Assembly (NCBI RefSeq): GCF_024623455.1
Contig: NZ_JANIPJ010000008.1
Span: forward strand, 62,001 to 126,000
From: Paenibacillus soyae
GTDB taxonomy: Bacteria > Bacillota > Bacilli > Paenibacillales > Paenibacillaceae
Direction: 5' to 3'
DNA: 64,000 nucleotides
The number at the start of each line of letters is the position of its first letter. Position 1 is the stretch's first letter. Made by a program: the position numbers and the translations under genes. The notes under the pieces were generated by a model that saw only the letters and a program-made list of their open reading frames with translations, was not told where the DNA came from and did not search any database. Below are positions 54,301 to 62,900 of this stretch, one piece after another.

Positions 54301-56884
54301 AGCGGAGTTTACGACCTTAACATCCTACGCGTGGGATACGACGGGGACCTACTCAGGCAGCCTTGATTTTACGGCGCCGGAGGAGGGCTGGAGCCTGGGA
54401 GCTGCTCCATTCACCTTCGATGTCACGAATCTAAGGAACTACGCGACACAGCTGCGAGTAGAAATTACGGATACCTCTGATGTGAGAGGCACCTATTATT
54501 TTACGCTTGGGGCAGATGCTTCCCGCAGCATCAGCATTGCCGATTTTGGCGTTGCCGGAGGCACTTGGCTCGGCGACGGCAATTTCCCGAGAAGCGCAGC
54601 AATTGACACGGAGAATATTAAAAATATTCGATTGTATGTCTTTTCTCCAACGGCTGCATCGGTTACGAATGCAGCGCTGGCCTTTGACAAGATAGTCATT
54701 GGCAGTGCACCGGACCCCGGGCCAGACCCTGTTAATCCGAATGGTCTATTCGTATCCTTCGAGGACCAGGAAGAGATTCCTTATTCGTACAATAATCAGG
54801 CCATTACCGCTTCCAGATCGGAGCAGGGAGCGACACATGGCAGCAAGGCGCTCCAAGCGGAGTTTACTACCTTCACAGCATTCGATTGGGATACGAGCGG
54901 CAAATATTCCGGCAGCATAGACTTCACTGCGCCGGAGGAGGGCTGGAGCCTGGGCAGCAAGCCCCTTCAATTGGATGTTGCGAATCTCGTGAGCACAGGA
55001 GCCCAGCTTCGCGTGGAGGTTGCCGATGTTCAGGGGAATAGAGGCATTTATTATTTTGCCATAGCGCCCAATCAAGCACGAACGCTTACGATATCCCAAT
55101 TTGGCGTCTCTGCGGCCAGCTGGCTGGCAGACGGCTATTTCGCAAGAACGGCGGCAATTGACACCACTAAGCTGAAATCTATTCGCTTGTATGTATTTGA
55201 GCCTACAGCTGTAACCGTGGGACATGCGAAGCTTGCTATCGATAATATGATGATAGGCAGCGGGCCGGTCCAGCCAACAGATGAGCAGCTTGCAGCCGAA
55301 GCGGCCGATACGTTGTCGGCAGCCTCGTTAACATTCGCGGAGGGAGACACAGCGCAAGCCGTAACAGGAGCTATTGTATTGCCGTCTGCTGGCCTGCATG
55401 GAGCAACCGTGGCATGGGCTTCCAGCCATCCTGCGACAGTGGCGGCTAACGGGACGGTGGTTCGACCTCAGCATGGAAGCGGGAATCAGGTTGTGACGCT
55501 GACTGCTACCGTTACTATTGGAGCGGCAAGCGCAACCAAGGCTATTACAGTAACTGTGCTGGAGCAGGCTGCGACTCCGTCTCCGCCTCCGCCAATCATT
55601 CATGTGCCGGGTCCAACAGCTCCGCCAGCAGCGAGCACTGAGGTTCTCGTGGATGGCAAGAAGCTGGACAATATAGCAAGCGCGGTTACCGCGACCGAGG
55701 CGGGGCGCAAGGTGACAACGATTACGGTCGACCGGCAGCTGCTTAAGAATAGTCTGAGCACTATAGCGAATAACGCTGTTCTTACCATTCCTGACGAGAG
55801 CGGCTCCCCTGTTGTGAATGGCAAGCTTAATGGGGCAATCGTTAAGGATCTGCAGCAGAAAAATGTGGTGCTTGAGCTTCGAACAGCCGCTAACTCCTAT
55901 AAGCTTCCTCTTGAGGAGCTTCAAATGGATCATATGATCAAGGAGCTTGGCTCTGATGTGTCGCTGGAGGACCTGATTATTAATGTAAGGATCAGTCAAG
56001 CCGATGAAGAAACCCGGCAGGCGCTGGAGCAGTCGGCTGAGCAAGACGGATTTACGGTAGTGGCCGCTCCTGTAGAGTTCCATATTACCTACACTTACGA
56101 GGATCAGACAAAAGAAATTAGCACATTCAACTCCTTCGTGGAAAGAACGATCCTTATTCCGGAAGGCGTGGATCCCAATGAGATCACCACGGGGGTAGTA
56201 GTGGAAGAGGATGGAACCGTTAGAGGGATTCCAACTAAAGTGGTGGGACAGAATGGCAGCTATTATGCTGTGATGAATAGCTTGACGAACAGCACCTACG
56301 CGGTGATCTGGAATCCTGTGGTTTTCCAGGATGTATCCGGTCATTGGGCGGAGCAGGCTGTAAATGACTTAGGCTCCAGATTGATCATAGCTGGGGTTGA
56401 CGGCAACCGCTTTGAGCCGGATCGCTCCATCACCCGCGCCGAGTTTGCCGCGATTCTGGTAAGAGCTCTGGGACTTCAGGCAGAGGCAGGAGAGTCGGCG
56501 TATTCCGATGTTGCCCAAGGCAGCTGGTATGAAGCCTATCTCAATACGGCGACAGCGTATGGCTTGATTAACGGCTATGAGAGTGGTGAATTCAGGCCTC
56601 ATGCTCTCATCACGCGTGAACAGGTTATGAGCATCATGGAACGAGCTATGGCGCTCACGGGACTTGATTCTGCAGCCGAGATGATAGAAGCGGATGAGCT
56701 GTTGTCCAGCTTTATGGATGGCTCAGAGGCGGCAGACTACGCCAAGAGCGGTATCGCAGCCAGCATCAAGGCAGGTCTCGTGCTGGGCAGAAGCGAGCAA
56801 GTGCTTGCTCCGAAAGCAGCTATCACAAGAGCGGAAGTCGCGGAGGTTGTTAGTAGACTTCTGGAGCAATCTAACTTAATCTAA
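51350..56884 (+). CDS. SLH-anchored GH86-like beta-agarase/porphyranase, multidomain
   Basis: Secreted enzyme, 1844 aa. Signal peptide about 1-36, cleaved near VSYA. The catalytic region (about 40-720) has WPRWMW (367-372), an Asn-Glu pair at 416-417 (VEVKNES) and Glu544/Glu545 (YITEEGT), as expected for clan GH-A; the pattern recalls GH86. Then a beta domain, a helical FIVAR-like stretch (about 860-940), two homologous carbohydrate-binding-like repeats (948-1120 and 1132-1310), a bacterial Ig-like domain (about 1320-1405), a Pro-rich linker, a module shared with the protein at 59963 (about 1420-1655) and three SLH domains (1659-1844). It should cut agar or porphyran at the cell wall. Confidence 0.8.
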   Translation: MLKAYSSVKRWLTVFLSAAVLTVSCLTGAGGVSYAVEASDELPVNIRTDKADFDTIPAVAEHYKNHFGDNAVAYFNSINNESRVQRINFLQYPDGQFLQINGEVTLDIPARNAKVWRLFSDVRFEGSVAQTMKLYVIDPEGVETEWTVFQNGGWNDRITGLYTNYTKMGFQEDNPTEGITHPWLIKDTNGDIIYEGYKMKIVGNGTLRSVYHWEEEGVPLEFDTSAWTVLGGDKAILDVSVDVDALTNLSMDGVNKLPEEVFKRYHVNSGPIGLEQAGGEFTVLDEAYHRTTHDYGFTPGRGAFHYTLMTSWAGLKEDSTRPGYADFTATNQVYAKSQPAIDKFEGLYPSIGKDYVLTLDGWPRWMWESPNSGQSEHFGTPSRANFDAAADASAKLIKSIDTRFDGLGPKYVEVKNESTIPQEWWFFQSEPEQAWSYLSEFHNKVAAEVKAVNPDVLVGGPSSAFMYLEKNDFNEARAQLKFMDDTKDSLDWYSHHFYENANLFIHDRENNSDGFLSGRMEAVLDLLNAHMVNTDNVKPIYITEEGTYNTAGSDADYFQKLVAYNGYMLRFMNYADTIGMLVPYLYPIINWRPNSNDTFYKYNEAQNGLLEEMTPMEAYLDMWKDYRGAFLPAEADQERVFTNAVRYNDKVYVAVHNLNSQRVNLDLNVFAGDADIAGVTRKHFFLEKGKLTYEEENVTDLDNVYMRVQEMSVFEIMLNSNPAFTKTWEREFAYAPQELVPTSVNAPASFTVQARPANLAKATLRIGFGKTGSGFAEDMQVVVNSGDAANMQSFSKDLAYTNKPGNLLTFAEFELDASKLLASNTIEISLPDEDGYITSVQIIEYHEQSAPTGVATSALAGPIAEAKSKLASTIISSTGNEVEPGKSWVKKQYRDTLNIEVTKAEIVAQDALATNAEVTEALADLVKAAGIFDQYTKTKSSPTGSRGAQFSFEDGEAAAYTHNVDAVTVSTGAQGATDGSKALQAEFTTLTSYAWDTTGTYSGSLDFTAPEEGWSLGAAPFTFDVTNLRNYATQLRVEITDTSDVRGTYYFTLGADASRSISIADFGVAGGTWLGDGNFPRSAAIDTENIKNIRLYVFSPTAASVTNAALAFDKIVIGSAPDPGPDPVNPNGLFVSFEDQEEIPYSYNNQAITASRSEQGATHGSKALQAEFTTFTAFDWDTSGKYSGSIDFTAPEEGWSLGSKPLQLDVANLVSTGAQLRVEVADVQGNRGIYYFAIAPNQARTLTISQFGVSAASWLADGYFARTAAIDTTKLKSIRLYVFEPTAVTVGHAKLAIDNMMIGSGPVQPTDEQLAAEAADTLSAASLTFAEGDTAQAVTGAIVLPSAGLHGATVAWASSHPATVAANGTVVRPQHGSGNQVVTLTATVTIGAASATKAITVTVLEQAATPSPPPPIIHVPGPTAPPAASTEVLVDGKKLDNIASAVTATEAGRKVTTITVDRQLLKNSLSTIANNAVLTIPDESGSPVVNGKLNGAIVKDLQQKNVVLELRTAANSYKLPLEELQMDHMIKELGSDVSLEDLIINVRISQADEETRQALEQSAEQDGFTVVAAPVEFHITYTYEDQTKEISTFNSFVERTILIPEGVDPNEITTGVVVEEDGTVRGIPTKVVGQNGSYYAVMNSLTNSTYAVIWNPVVFQDVSGHWAEQAVNDLGSRLIIAGVDGNRFEPDRSITRAEFAAILVRALGLQAEAGESAYSDVAQGSWYEAYLNTATAYGLINGYESGEFRPHALITREQVMSIMERAMALTGLDSAAEMIEADELLSSFMDGSEAADYAKSGIAASIKAGLVLGRSEQVLAPKAAITRAEVAEVVSRLLEQSNLI

Positions 56885-56895
56885 TCAATAGAGGT

Positions 56896-56965
56896 AGTTC
56901 AAAAAGTCTTCTCGGTGCTGAAAACCGAACTTTTTGAACTTAGATTACTATTTGAACTTAGATTA
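56896..56965. repeat. Inverted repeat and 15-base direct repeat, possible MITE remnant or bidirectional terminator
   Basis: AGTTCAAAAAGT (56896-56907) pairs perfectly with ACTTTTTGAACT (56929-56940), with an inner CGGT/ACCG. TTTGAACTTAGATTA is then repeated at 56933-56947 and 56951-56965. The A/T runs in the arms can end transcription in either direction. The terminal-repeat look also suggests a small mobile element remnant. Confidence 0.5.
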
Positions 56966-56984
56966 TTAGTGAGTTATTTTTTGG

Positions 56985-57010
56985 AGAGACCTCTTTATGG
57001 AGGTCTCTTG
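56985..57010 (+). terminator. GAGACCTC hairpin after the agarase gene
   Basis: AGAGACCTC pairs with GAGGTCTCT around a 6-base loop. A related hairpin with a base-pair exchange is found at 58512-58535. Confidence 0.55.
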
Positions 57011-57048
57011 CATGTTAGGAAGAGATTGGGAAGAGAGGGCGAGGAAGT

Positions 57049-58020
57049 ATGAATCCATATGAGGTTATTTGTAAAGTCCAGGATGGGTATTCGGTTGTCG
57101 AGCTGCGGGATACAGAGCGTGGAGATTGTGCGCAGCTTGTGCCGGAGATTGGCGGGAATCTGATTCGGTTTCATTCATCTGGGCGAGAGCTGTTAGCTGC
57201 GCCGGGCTCTATTCATGATTTGAGAGGGAATGAATTCATGTACGGCACCCCCCTGCTATTCCCGCCAAATCGTGTGCAAGGCGGAAGCTTTACCTTCAAG
57301 GGAAGACCTTACCAGCTGCCTATCAATGAGCAGCCGGACCGCCATCTGCATGGCGAGCTGGCGCGAAAAAGCTGGGAGGCCGTGGAATGGCGAGGAACGG
57401 AAGAACAAGGGGCTTATGTTGTGCTTCGGTTTCGGTATTCCGATCATGAGGATATGCTGGCGTACTTCCCGCATCCTCTCGTATTCAACGTGACGATCTC
57501 CCTGCTAGGTGGACGTCTTCGACTGGACGGCGTCATCGTCAATGAGGGAGAGGACGAGGCCCCGTTCGCCTTCGGCCTTCATCCTTACTTCAATCTGCCG
57601 GGCGGACAAGCTCTGTTGCAAGCTCCGGCAGTCAAGGAATGGCCAATCTCAACCTTTACCTTCATTGAGGGTGTCCCAGCTAATACCGAACGCGCGGGTG
57701 AGCTGCGCGAGGGGCTTTCGCTGGATCGTATAGCTCCTCTTGGCTCAGCTATGGTGGAGCTTCAGGAGGGTGAGGAGCGTGTCTGCCGGCTGCGGATGAT
57801 AGAAGAAGGCTATACGATCGCCTATTCCATTGGGAACACCTTCCCCTATCTGCTTATCTTCCGTCCCAATTGGTCAGAGTCGATCTGCCTGGAGCCATAC
57901 TCCTGTCTGACTGACGCCTTCAATCTGCCTTATCCCCCGGAGATGACGGGAGCAAGTGGCATTGCTCCTGGCGAGCGTGTGACGTTCGAGACTTGTATGT
58001 GGGTGGAGGAGTCATCTTAA
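57049..58020 (+). CDS. Aldose 1-epimerase (mutarotase) family protein
   Basis: Cytoplasmic mutarotase, 323 aa, after GGCGAGGAAG. Catalytic candidates: His in RHLHGEL (about 104), His in FGLHPYFN (about 177) and Glu in CLEPYS (about 284). It equilibrates anomers of galactose-type sugars released by the GH2 enzymes. It overlaps the end of the LacI remnant on the other strand by four bases. Confidence 0.9.
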   Translation: MNPYEVICKVQDGYSVVELRDTERGDCAQLVPEIGGNLIRFHSSGRELLAAPGSIHDLRGNEFMYGTPLLFPPNRVQGGSFTFKGRPYQLPINEQPDRHLHGELARKSWEAVEWRGTEEQGAYVVLRFRYSDHEDMLAYFPHPLVFNVTISLLGGRLRLDGVIVNEGEDEAPFAFGLHPYFNLPGGQALLQAPAVKEWPISTFTFIEGVPANTERAGELREGLSLDRIAPLGSAMVELQEGEERVCRLRMIEEGYTIAYSIGNTFPYLLIFRPNWSESICLEPYSCLTDAFNLPYPPEMTGASGIAPGERVTFETCMWVEESS

Positions 58021-58310
58021 ACTCTTGGCTTGAAGCTCTCGCGTTCCACTAGCCAATGCTGCAGGATAATGTCTTCATCAATGATCAAATCAGGATGGAC
58101 AATTAACTGGTGAATATATTCAACCGATTTCCTGCCAACCTCGTCCATAGGCTGCTGCATGGAGGTTATGGACGGACGAACAATCTCAGCAACCGCACTG
58201 CCGTCGAAGCCGATAATGGAGATGTCATCAGGAACGCGTAGACCGTGATCTAGAGCGCCATTAAGCACCCCAACCGCCATATCATCCGTAGCGGCAAAGA
58301 TAACAGTCGG
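58017..58310 (-). pseudogene. LacI-family regulator remnant (C-terminal part only)
   Basis: About 97 codons matching the end of the ligand-binding domain of LacI/CcpA-like regulators (PTVIFAATDDMAVGVLNG, RVPDDISIIGFDG, SITSMQQPMDEVGRKSVEY). The DNA-binding domain and most of the core are missing. The frame meets a TAG at 58311-58313 exactly where homology stops. A start at 58280 would make a useless 87-residue fragment. This is a deletion remnant whose original 5-prime end lay to the right. Confidence 0.85.
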
Positions 58311-58476
58311 CTATACTAGCGGGTACAAGCCAGGCTTGTTCGGCATTCCGAATATTCGTGAAATCAAGAATGATATAAATCCTAAAGTAACCAGCTTTTT
58401 CACGACTAATACCAAAGGACGATTCGGCATTTCGGCAATGGATTTTATTACGAGCGACCATGCTTCTAAATTATAG
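58309..58476 (+). pseudogene. C-terminal remnant of an unidentified enzyme (possibly phospholipase C-like)
   Basis: An open frame without a start encodes about 55 residues (GYTSGYKPGLFGIPNIREIK ... GRFGISAMDFITSDHASKL) and ends at TAG 58474. The segment looks like the end of a real protein; PI-specific phospholipase C is a weak guess. It abuts the LacI remnant at 58309-58311, so both genes lost their 5-prime parts in one event. Confidence 0.55.
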
Positions 58477-58511
58477 CAACCAATTTTTAGCGCTTGATGC
58501 TTAGATTTATG

Positions 58512-58540
58512 AGAGGCCTCTACATGGAGGCCTCTTTCAC
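58512..58540 (+). terminator. GAGGCCTC hairpin
   Basis: AGAGGCCTC (58512-58520) pairs with GAGGCCTCT (58527-58535) around TACATG, followed by TTCACATTTATTT. Probably the old terminator of the remnant gene before it. Confidence 0.65.
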
Positions 58541-58723
58541 ATTTATTTCTGATGACAAAAAAACTCCGTTGTCCAATAGTAGTAGTTATCCTGCTATTAC
58601 TAGTCGAAAATGTTAATTATGGATCCCTGTTGATTCCTTTACAATGAATGACATGAACTAAGAAATGGGGTGATACCATTCGAGTAAGCGCTTTCTAATA
58701 ATGAGATGAATGGAGTGATGACA
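58541..58723 (+). promoter_or_regulatory. Regulatory region of the first GH16 gene, with cre-like palindrome
   Basis: AT-rich 183 bases. AGTAAGCGCTTTCT (58683-58696) is palindromic around GCGC and fits the CcpA/LacI site pattern at 12 of 14 positions. TACAAT (58640-58645) could be a -10 box, but no good -35 lies 17 bases before it. The truncated LacI gene next door may once have acted here. Confidence 0.45.
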
Positions 58724-59941
58724 ATGGCAAAGGTTTTAAAGGGCAAGATCGTCTTCTTGCTTTTTATTATGGTAATAATCACTGCTCCTGTCAGCTACGG
58801 CGTTCAATCCTCTCAGGCGGCGGTATCGTGGCCGGCTTCCGATCCCAGCAATACGGGAGGCTGGAGTGTAAACGAGACGTTTAGCGATGAATTTAACGGT
58901 TCGTCACTAAATACTTCGAAATGGTTAAATAAGCATACGTATTGGAGTGGACGCAATCCTTCTCAGTTCGATCCTTCGAACGTCTGGGTAAGTAATGGTA
59001 CAGCAAAGCTTCGAACGAAAAATGAAAACCTAATAAAAAATGGAAGCTTTGAAACAGGCAATCTGTCCAATTGGTCTGCTTGGGGTTCAGGTGCGAAATC
59101 AGCATCTGTCTCAGCCAAATACCGCGACCTATATGGGGTGGTCATTAATGGTCAAGGTGCTGTTCAGCAGATTATTACTGGACTGCAGCCTAATACGACC
59201 TACAAGCTTTCGGCGTGGTTAAAAAAAGGATCGGGCAGCAAAGTGAAAGTAGGCGTTAAAAATTATGGAAGCACAGAAAAGCTGAAGGAAGTAACCAGTT
59301 CAAGCTGGACGTTGGGTACTGTGGAGTTCACGACGGGCTCAACAAATACCAGTGCTGAGGTGTACGTATATAACGCCGGAGGCAGCGGTATTGTCTATGG
59401 AGATGAAGTAGCAGTTGTCCGAAAGGTAAATGCAGCATCTGGGGAGACGATGCTCAACGATAATTATATTACATCTGCGGTTATCCAGTCCAAGACAAAA
59501 GCGGCTTACGGTTATTATGAGGTAAGGATGAAAGCGGCAGACGCTTCGCATACAAGCTCCTTCTGGCTGCAGGGTAATTATTCGGAGATTGATGTAGTTG
59601 AAGCGGTAGGGAATTCAACGAGGAACACTCATAAGGATACAATCATGCCCACTAACACTCATGATTTCCGCAATGGTTGGGCTAATGATATTGCAGATCC
59701 ATTCGACTATCAAACGAACGTTAGGCTTGCAGCTAATTATCATATCTATGGTGTGGAGTGGAGCCAAACACAGATTAAATGGTATTTCGATGGTCAATTG
59801 ATTCGTACAAAGCCTCATTCATTTATGCACGAGAATCAATATATTTTTTTGGATACTGAAATATTTGAATGGGACGGACTTCCGGGAGACAGCTTGAATT
59901 CCCTATTCGAGGTGGATTACATTCGTGCCTGGCACAAATAA
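58724..59941 (+). CDS. Secreted GH16 endo-galactanase-like enzyme with an inserted carbohydrate-binding module
   Basis: 405 aa. ATG 58724 lies nine bases after GGAG; ATG 58706 and 58718 are less well placed. Signal peptide about 1-32 (SSQA-AV). The GH16 fold begins at about 45 (FSDEFNGSSL, TYWSGRNPSQF), is interrupted at about 102-235 by a CBM4/9-like module (NLIKNGSFETGNLSNW ... GSGIVYGDEV), and resumes with the catalytic motif SEIDVVEAVG (nucleophile Glu288, Asp290, acid/base Glu293). No SLH domain, so it is probably released. The agarase/porphyranase/carrageenase group of GH16 is the best fit. Confidence 0.88.
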   Translation: MAKVLKGKIVFLLFIMVIITAPVSYGVQSSQAAVSWPASDPSNTGGWSVNETFSDEFNGSSLNTSKWLNKHTYWSGRNPSQFDPSNVWVSNGTAKLRTKNENLIKNGSFETGNLSNWSAWGSGAKSASVSAKYRDLYGVVINGQGAVQQIITGLQPNTTYKLSAWLKKGSGSKVKVGVKNYGSTEKLKEVTSSSWTLGTVEFTTGSTNTSAEVYVYNAGGSGIVYGDEVAVVRKVNAASGETMLNDNYITSAVIQSKTKAAYGYYEVRMKAADASHTSSFWLQGNYSEIDVVEAVGNSTRNTHKDTIMPTNTHDFRNGWANDIADPFDYQTNVRLAANYHIYGVEWSQTQIKWYFDGQLIRTKPHSFMHENQYIFLDTEIFEWDGLPGDSLNSLFEVDYIRAWHK

Positions 59942-59962
59942 CTGTGGGAAGGAAAAATTTAT

Positions 59963-62900
59963 ATGAATAAAAGGGGCAATGCATCGGTTCATTCCCTTAT
60001 CCTTGTTGTAATCATTCTAAGCTTATTGGGAATGCCTGCTTCTCAGGCTAGAGCGGAGGAGGCGAGCAGGGTGAATGCGTTTGAGAACGGAAGCTTTGAA
60101 TCAGGACAGCTGCCTGCTCGCTATTCCAAATGGGGAAGTGGTTCGGCAGCTGTTATGACGGAGCATGCCTATACCGGAAATTACGCGCTTGTGTATTCTG
60201 GTCAAGGCGCAATCGAATTTCCGGTGTCCGGTCTACAGTCCAATACTGAATACAAGGCAGCTGTGTACGCCAAGCTGGGAACTAGCGCTGGAGCCACTCT
60301 TGGGGTTAAGGAGCACAACGGTGCTGAAGACAGCTATATCCCTATTCGTGGGACAACATACAGCTTATACGAGGTGAGCTTCCAGACAGGTGCTGTAGAA
60401 ACATCCGCAAAGGTCTATCTGTATAACGAAAGCGGTTCCGGTACAGTCTACGCCGATGACTTTGAGCTTCTGGTAGAAGTACTCCCGCCCCCGGCCATTA
60501 GCGAGAATGTAGTTGATAATTCCATCTATCCGTTATCCGATTCGGACAATGTCCGAAGCTGGAAGTATAGCCTGGATTATTCTGATGAATTCTCCGGCGC
60601 AGCTCTAGATAGGAGTAAATGGAACGATTATCATACGTATTGGTTAGGCAGACAGCCTTCGATATTCTCTCCGCGCAACATCAGGCAAGAGAACGGTCGA
60701 TTAATTCTGACAGCCAAATATGAAACAATACCTGAAATGGCGGAAGCTAACGCTAAGCTTGGCCCGAATAGCCCTCCGTATGAGAAGTATACAACTGCTG
60801 CCGTACAGTCCACGACAAAAACGGGCTATGGATACTATGAAATTAAAGCAAAAGCCGCACCTGTCTCGATTACGAGCTCCTTCTGGCTGCAGGGCAGCGA
60901 AACGGAAATTGATGTGTATGAAACGGTAGGACGATCAACCGTCAATCCAGACAGCGGATTTGAAATACCTATGAATACACATTATTATGCTGGAGGGGAC
61001 TGGTCCAAGGACATCGCTAACCCTGGCGTCTATCATTCCAAGGATGATCTTACGGCAGACTTCCATGTGTACGGGCTCGATTGGAACGCTAAGTGGATCC
61101 GGTTCTATTATGATGGCGTATTGGTTCGCGAAATTCGTAATGATGTTTTCCACGAGAATCAATTTATATTCATGGATATGGAAACGTTTACATGGGCAGG
61201 ACTCCCTTCAGAAGCGTCCATGGCGAGTCCAAACGGAGATTATATCATCGAATATATGAGAGTTTGGCGGTCTAATGCGCCCGTGTCTGATGATCCAGAG
61301 TTGGAGCTGCCGCCGGTTAAGGAAGCGGAAGCGCTTCGCGGCACACCTGCGCTGAACGCTTCAAGTCCAGATCCGTTGTGGAGCCAAGCGAAGGAAATCG
61401 GTTCTTTGCGTGTGAAAGGCGGGAGCACCTCGATCACAGCAATCGCGAAGACACTGTGGGATGATCGCTTTCTGTATATACGAACGGAAGTGAAGGACGC
61501 CGATCTTACGGGAACCGAACCCAACGAGACGTACAAGAACGATTCCGTTGAAGTGTATGTGGATGGTGGCAATGAGAAAGCCAAGCCCTATGACGGGAAC
61601 GATATCAAGTGGAATGTGGATTACATGGGCCGCAGCTCCGGCATCAACGTACCTGAAGGCGCCCAACAATCTGTTCATCGGACCAATGATGGTTACGTTG
61701 TAGAGATGGCTGTCCCGTGGATGTCCATCGTTAGGCCAGCGGGCTCAACGATCGGTTTTGATATACAAGTGAATGATGCGAGACAGCCCTCCAGGGTGAG
61801 ACAAGGATATTTGGGCTGGAACGATCCGCTTGATCAAGTATGGCAGAACATGGGGATGACGGGTGATTTGAAGCTAAGCTCAGTCGCGGCAAATGTGCCG
61901 CCGGTATATACCTATGTGCCGTCTCCCGTTCCAGATCTAGTCAAGTTGACCATGAACGGACAGTTGATCTCAGGTGGAACGGTTGTGAAATCCCTGACTG
62001 AAGGTCAATCGGCAGCAACAGTCTATCCCGACCGAAAGGGATTATTGAAGGTCTTGAATTCACTTGATGAAAAGGCGGTTGTATCAATCGAGGTCAACGA
62101 AAGCGCAGATATTGTGATTGGGCAATTTGATGGTTCATTGTTAACCGCTTTAGCCGACAAGAAAGCGATCCTTGCTTTCGAAACAAATATGGCAAACTAT
62201 AGGTTGCCTGTTCGGCAAGTCATCGCATCAGAGAGCTGGAAATCCATCCTTGAGCAGTCGGACTCGGGAGATATAGACCTGGCTGAGGTTCAGGTGCAGC
62301 TGCGGATTGGGAAGCCGACAGAGGAAGAGAAACGAAGGGTCGTAATTGCAACGGATGATCAGTCTTTAAAGCCGATCGGTGAGCCCATCTCATTTGTCAT
62401 TCAAGTGATGTATGGCACCCAAGTCATTGAGCTTAAGTCCTTCGACGCATATGTAGAGCGAACCATTCCATTGCCGAGTGGGCTTGATCCGGCGCAAGTG
62501 GCCACTGCCGTCGTTGTGGAGCCGGATGGCAGCATCCGTCATGTACCCACGAGCATGGTATCCCTGGAAGGGAAGTGGCATGCGAGCATCAGAAGCTTGA
62601 CCAACAGTATGTATACACTTGTCGGGCATGAAGTGCGACTGCTCGATATCAAGCAATCCGGGGCTGAAGAAATCATTCGCAGGCTTGCCGCTCGAACGAT
62701 TGTAAAGGGGCTGCCGGATGGAACGTTCCGACCGGAAGGGCTGGTCACCCGCGCCGAATTTACCGCTATGCTGGTAAGGGCGCTGGGACTAAGGCTGGAG
62801 CCGACTCAACGGTCATTCAAGGATGTCCATGCATCCAGTTGGTATGGCGCTTACGTCAGTACGGCTCATGAGCATCAATTGATTCGAGGCTATGGGGATC

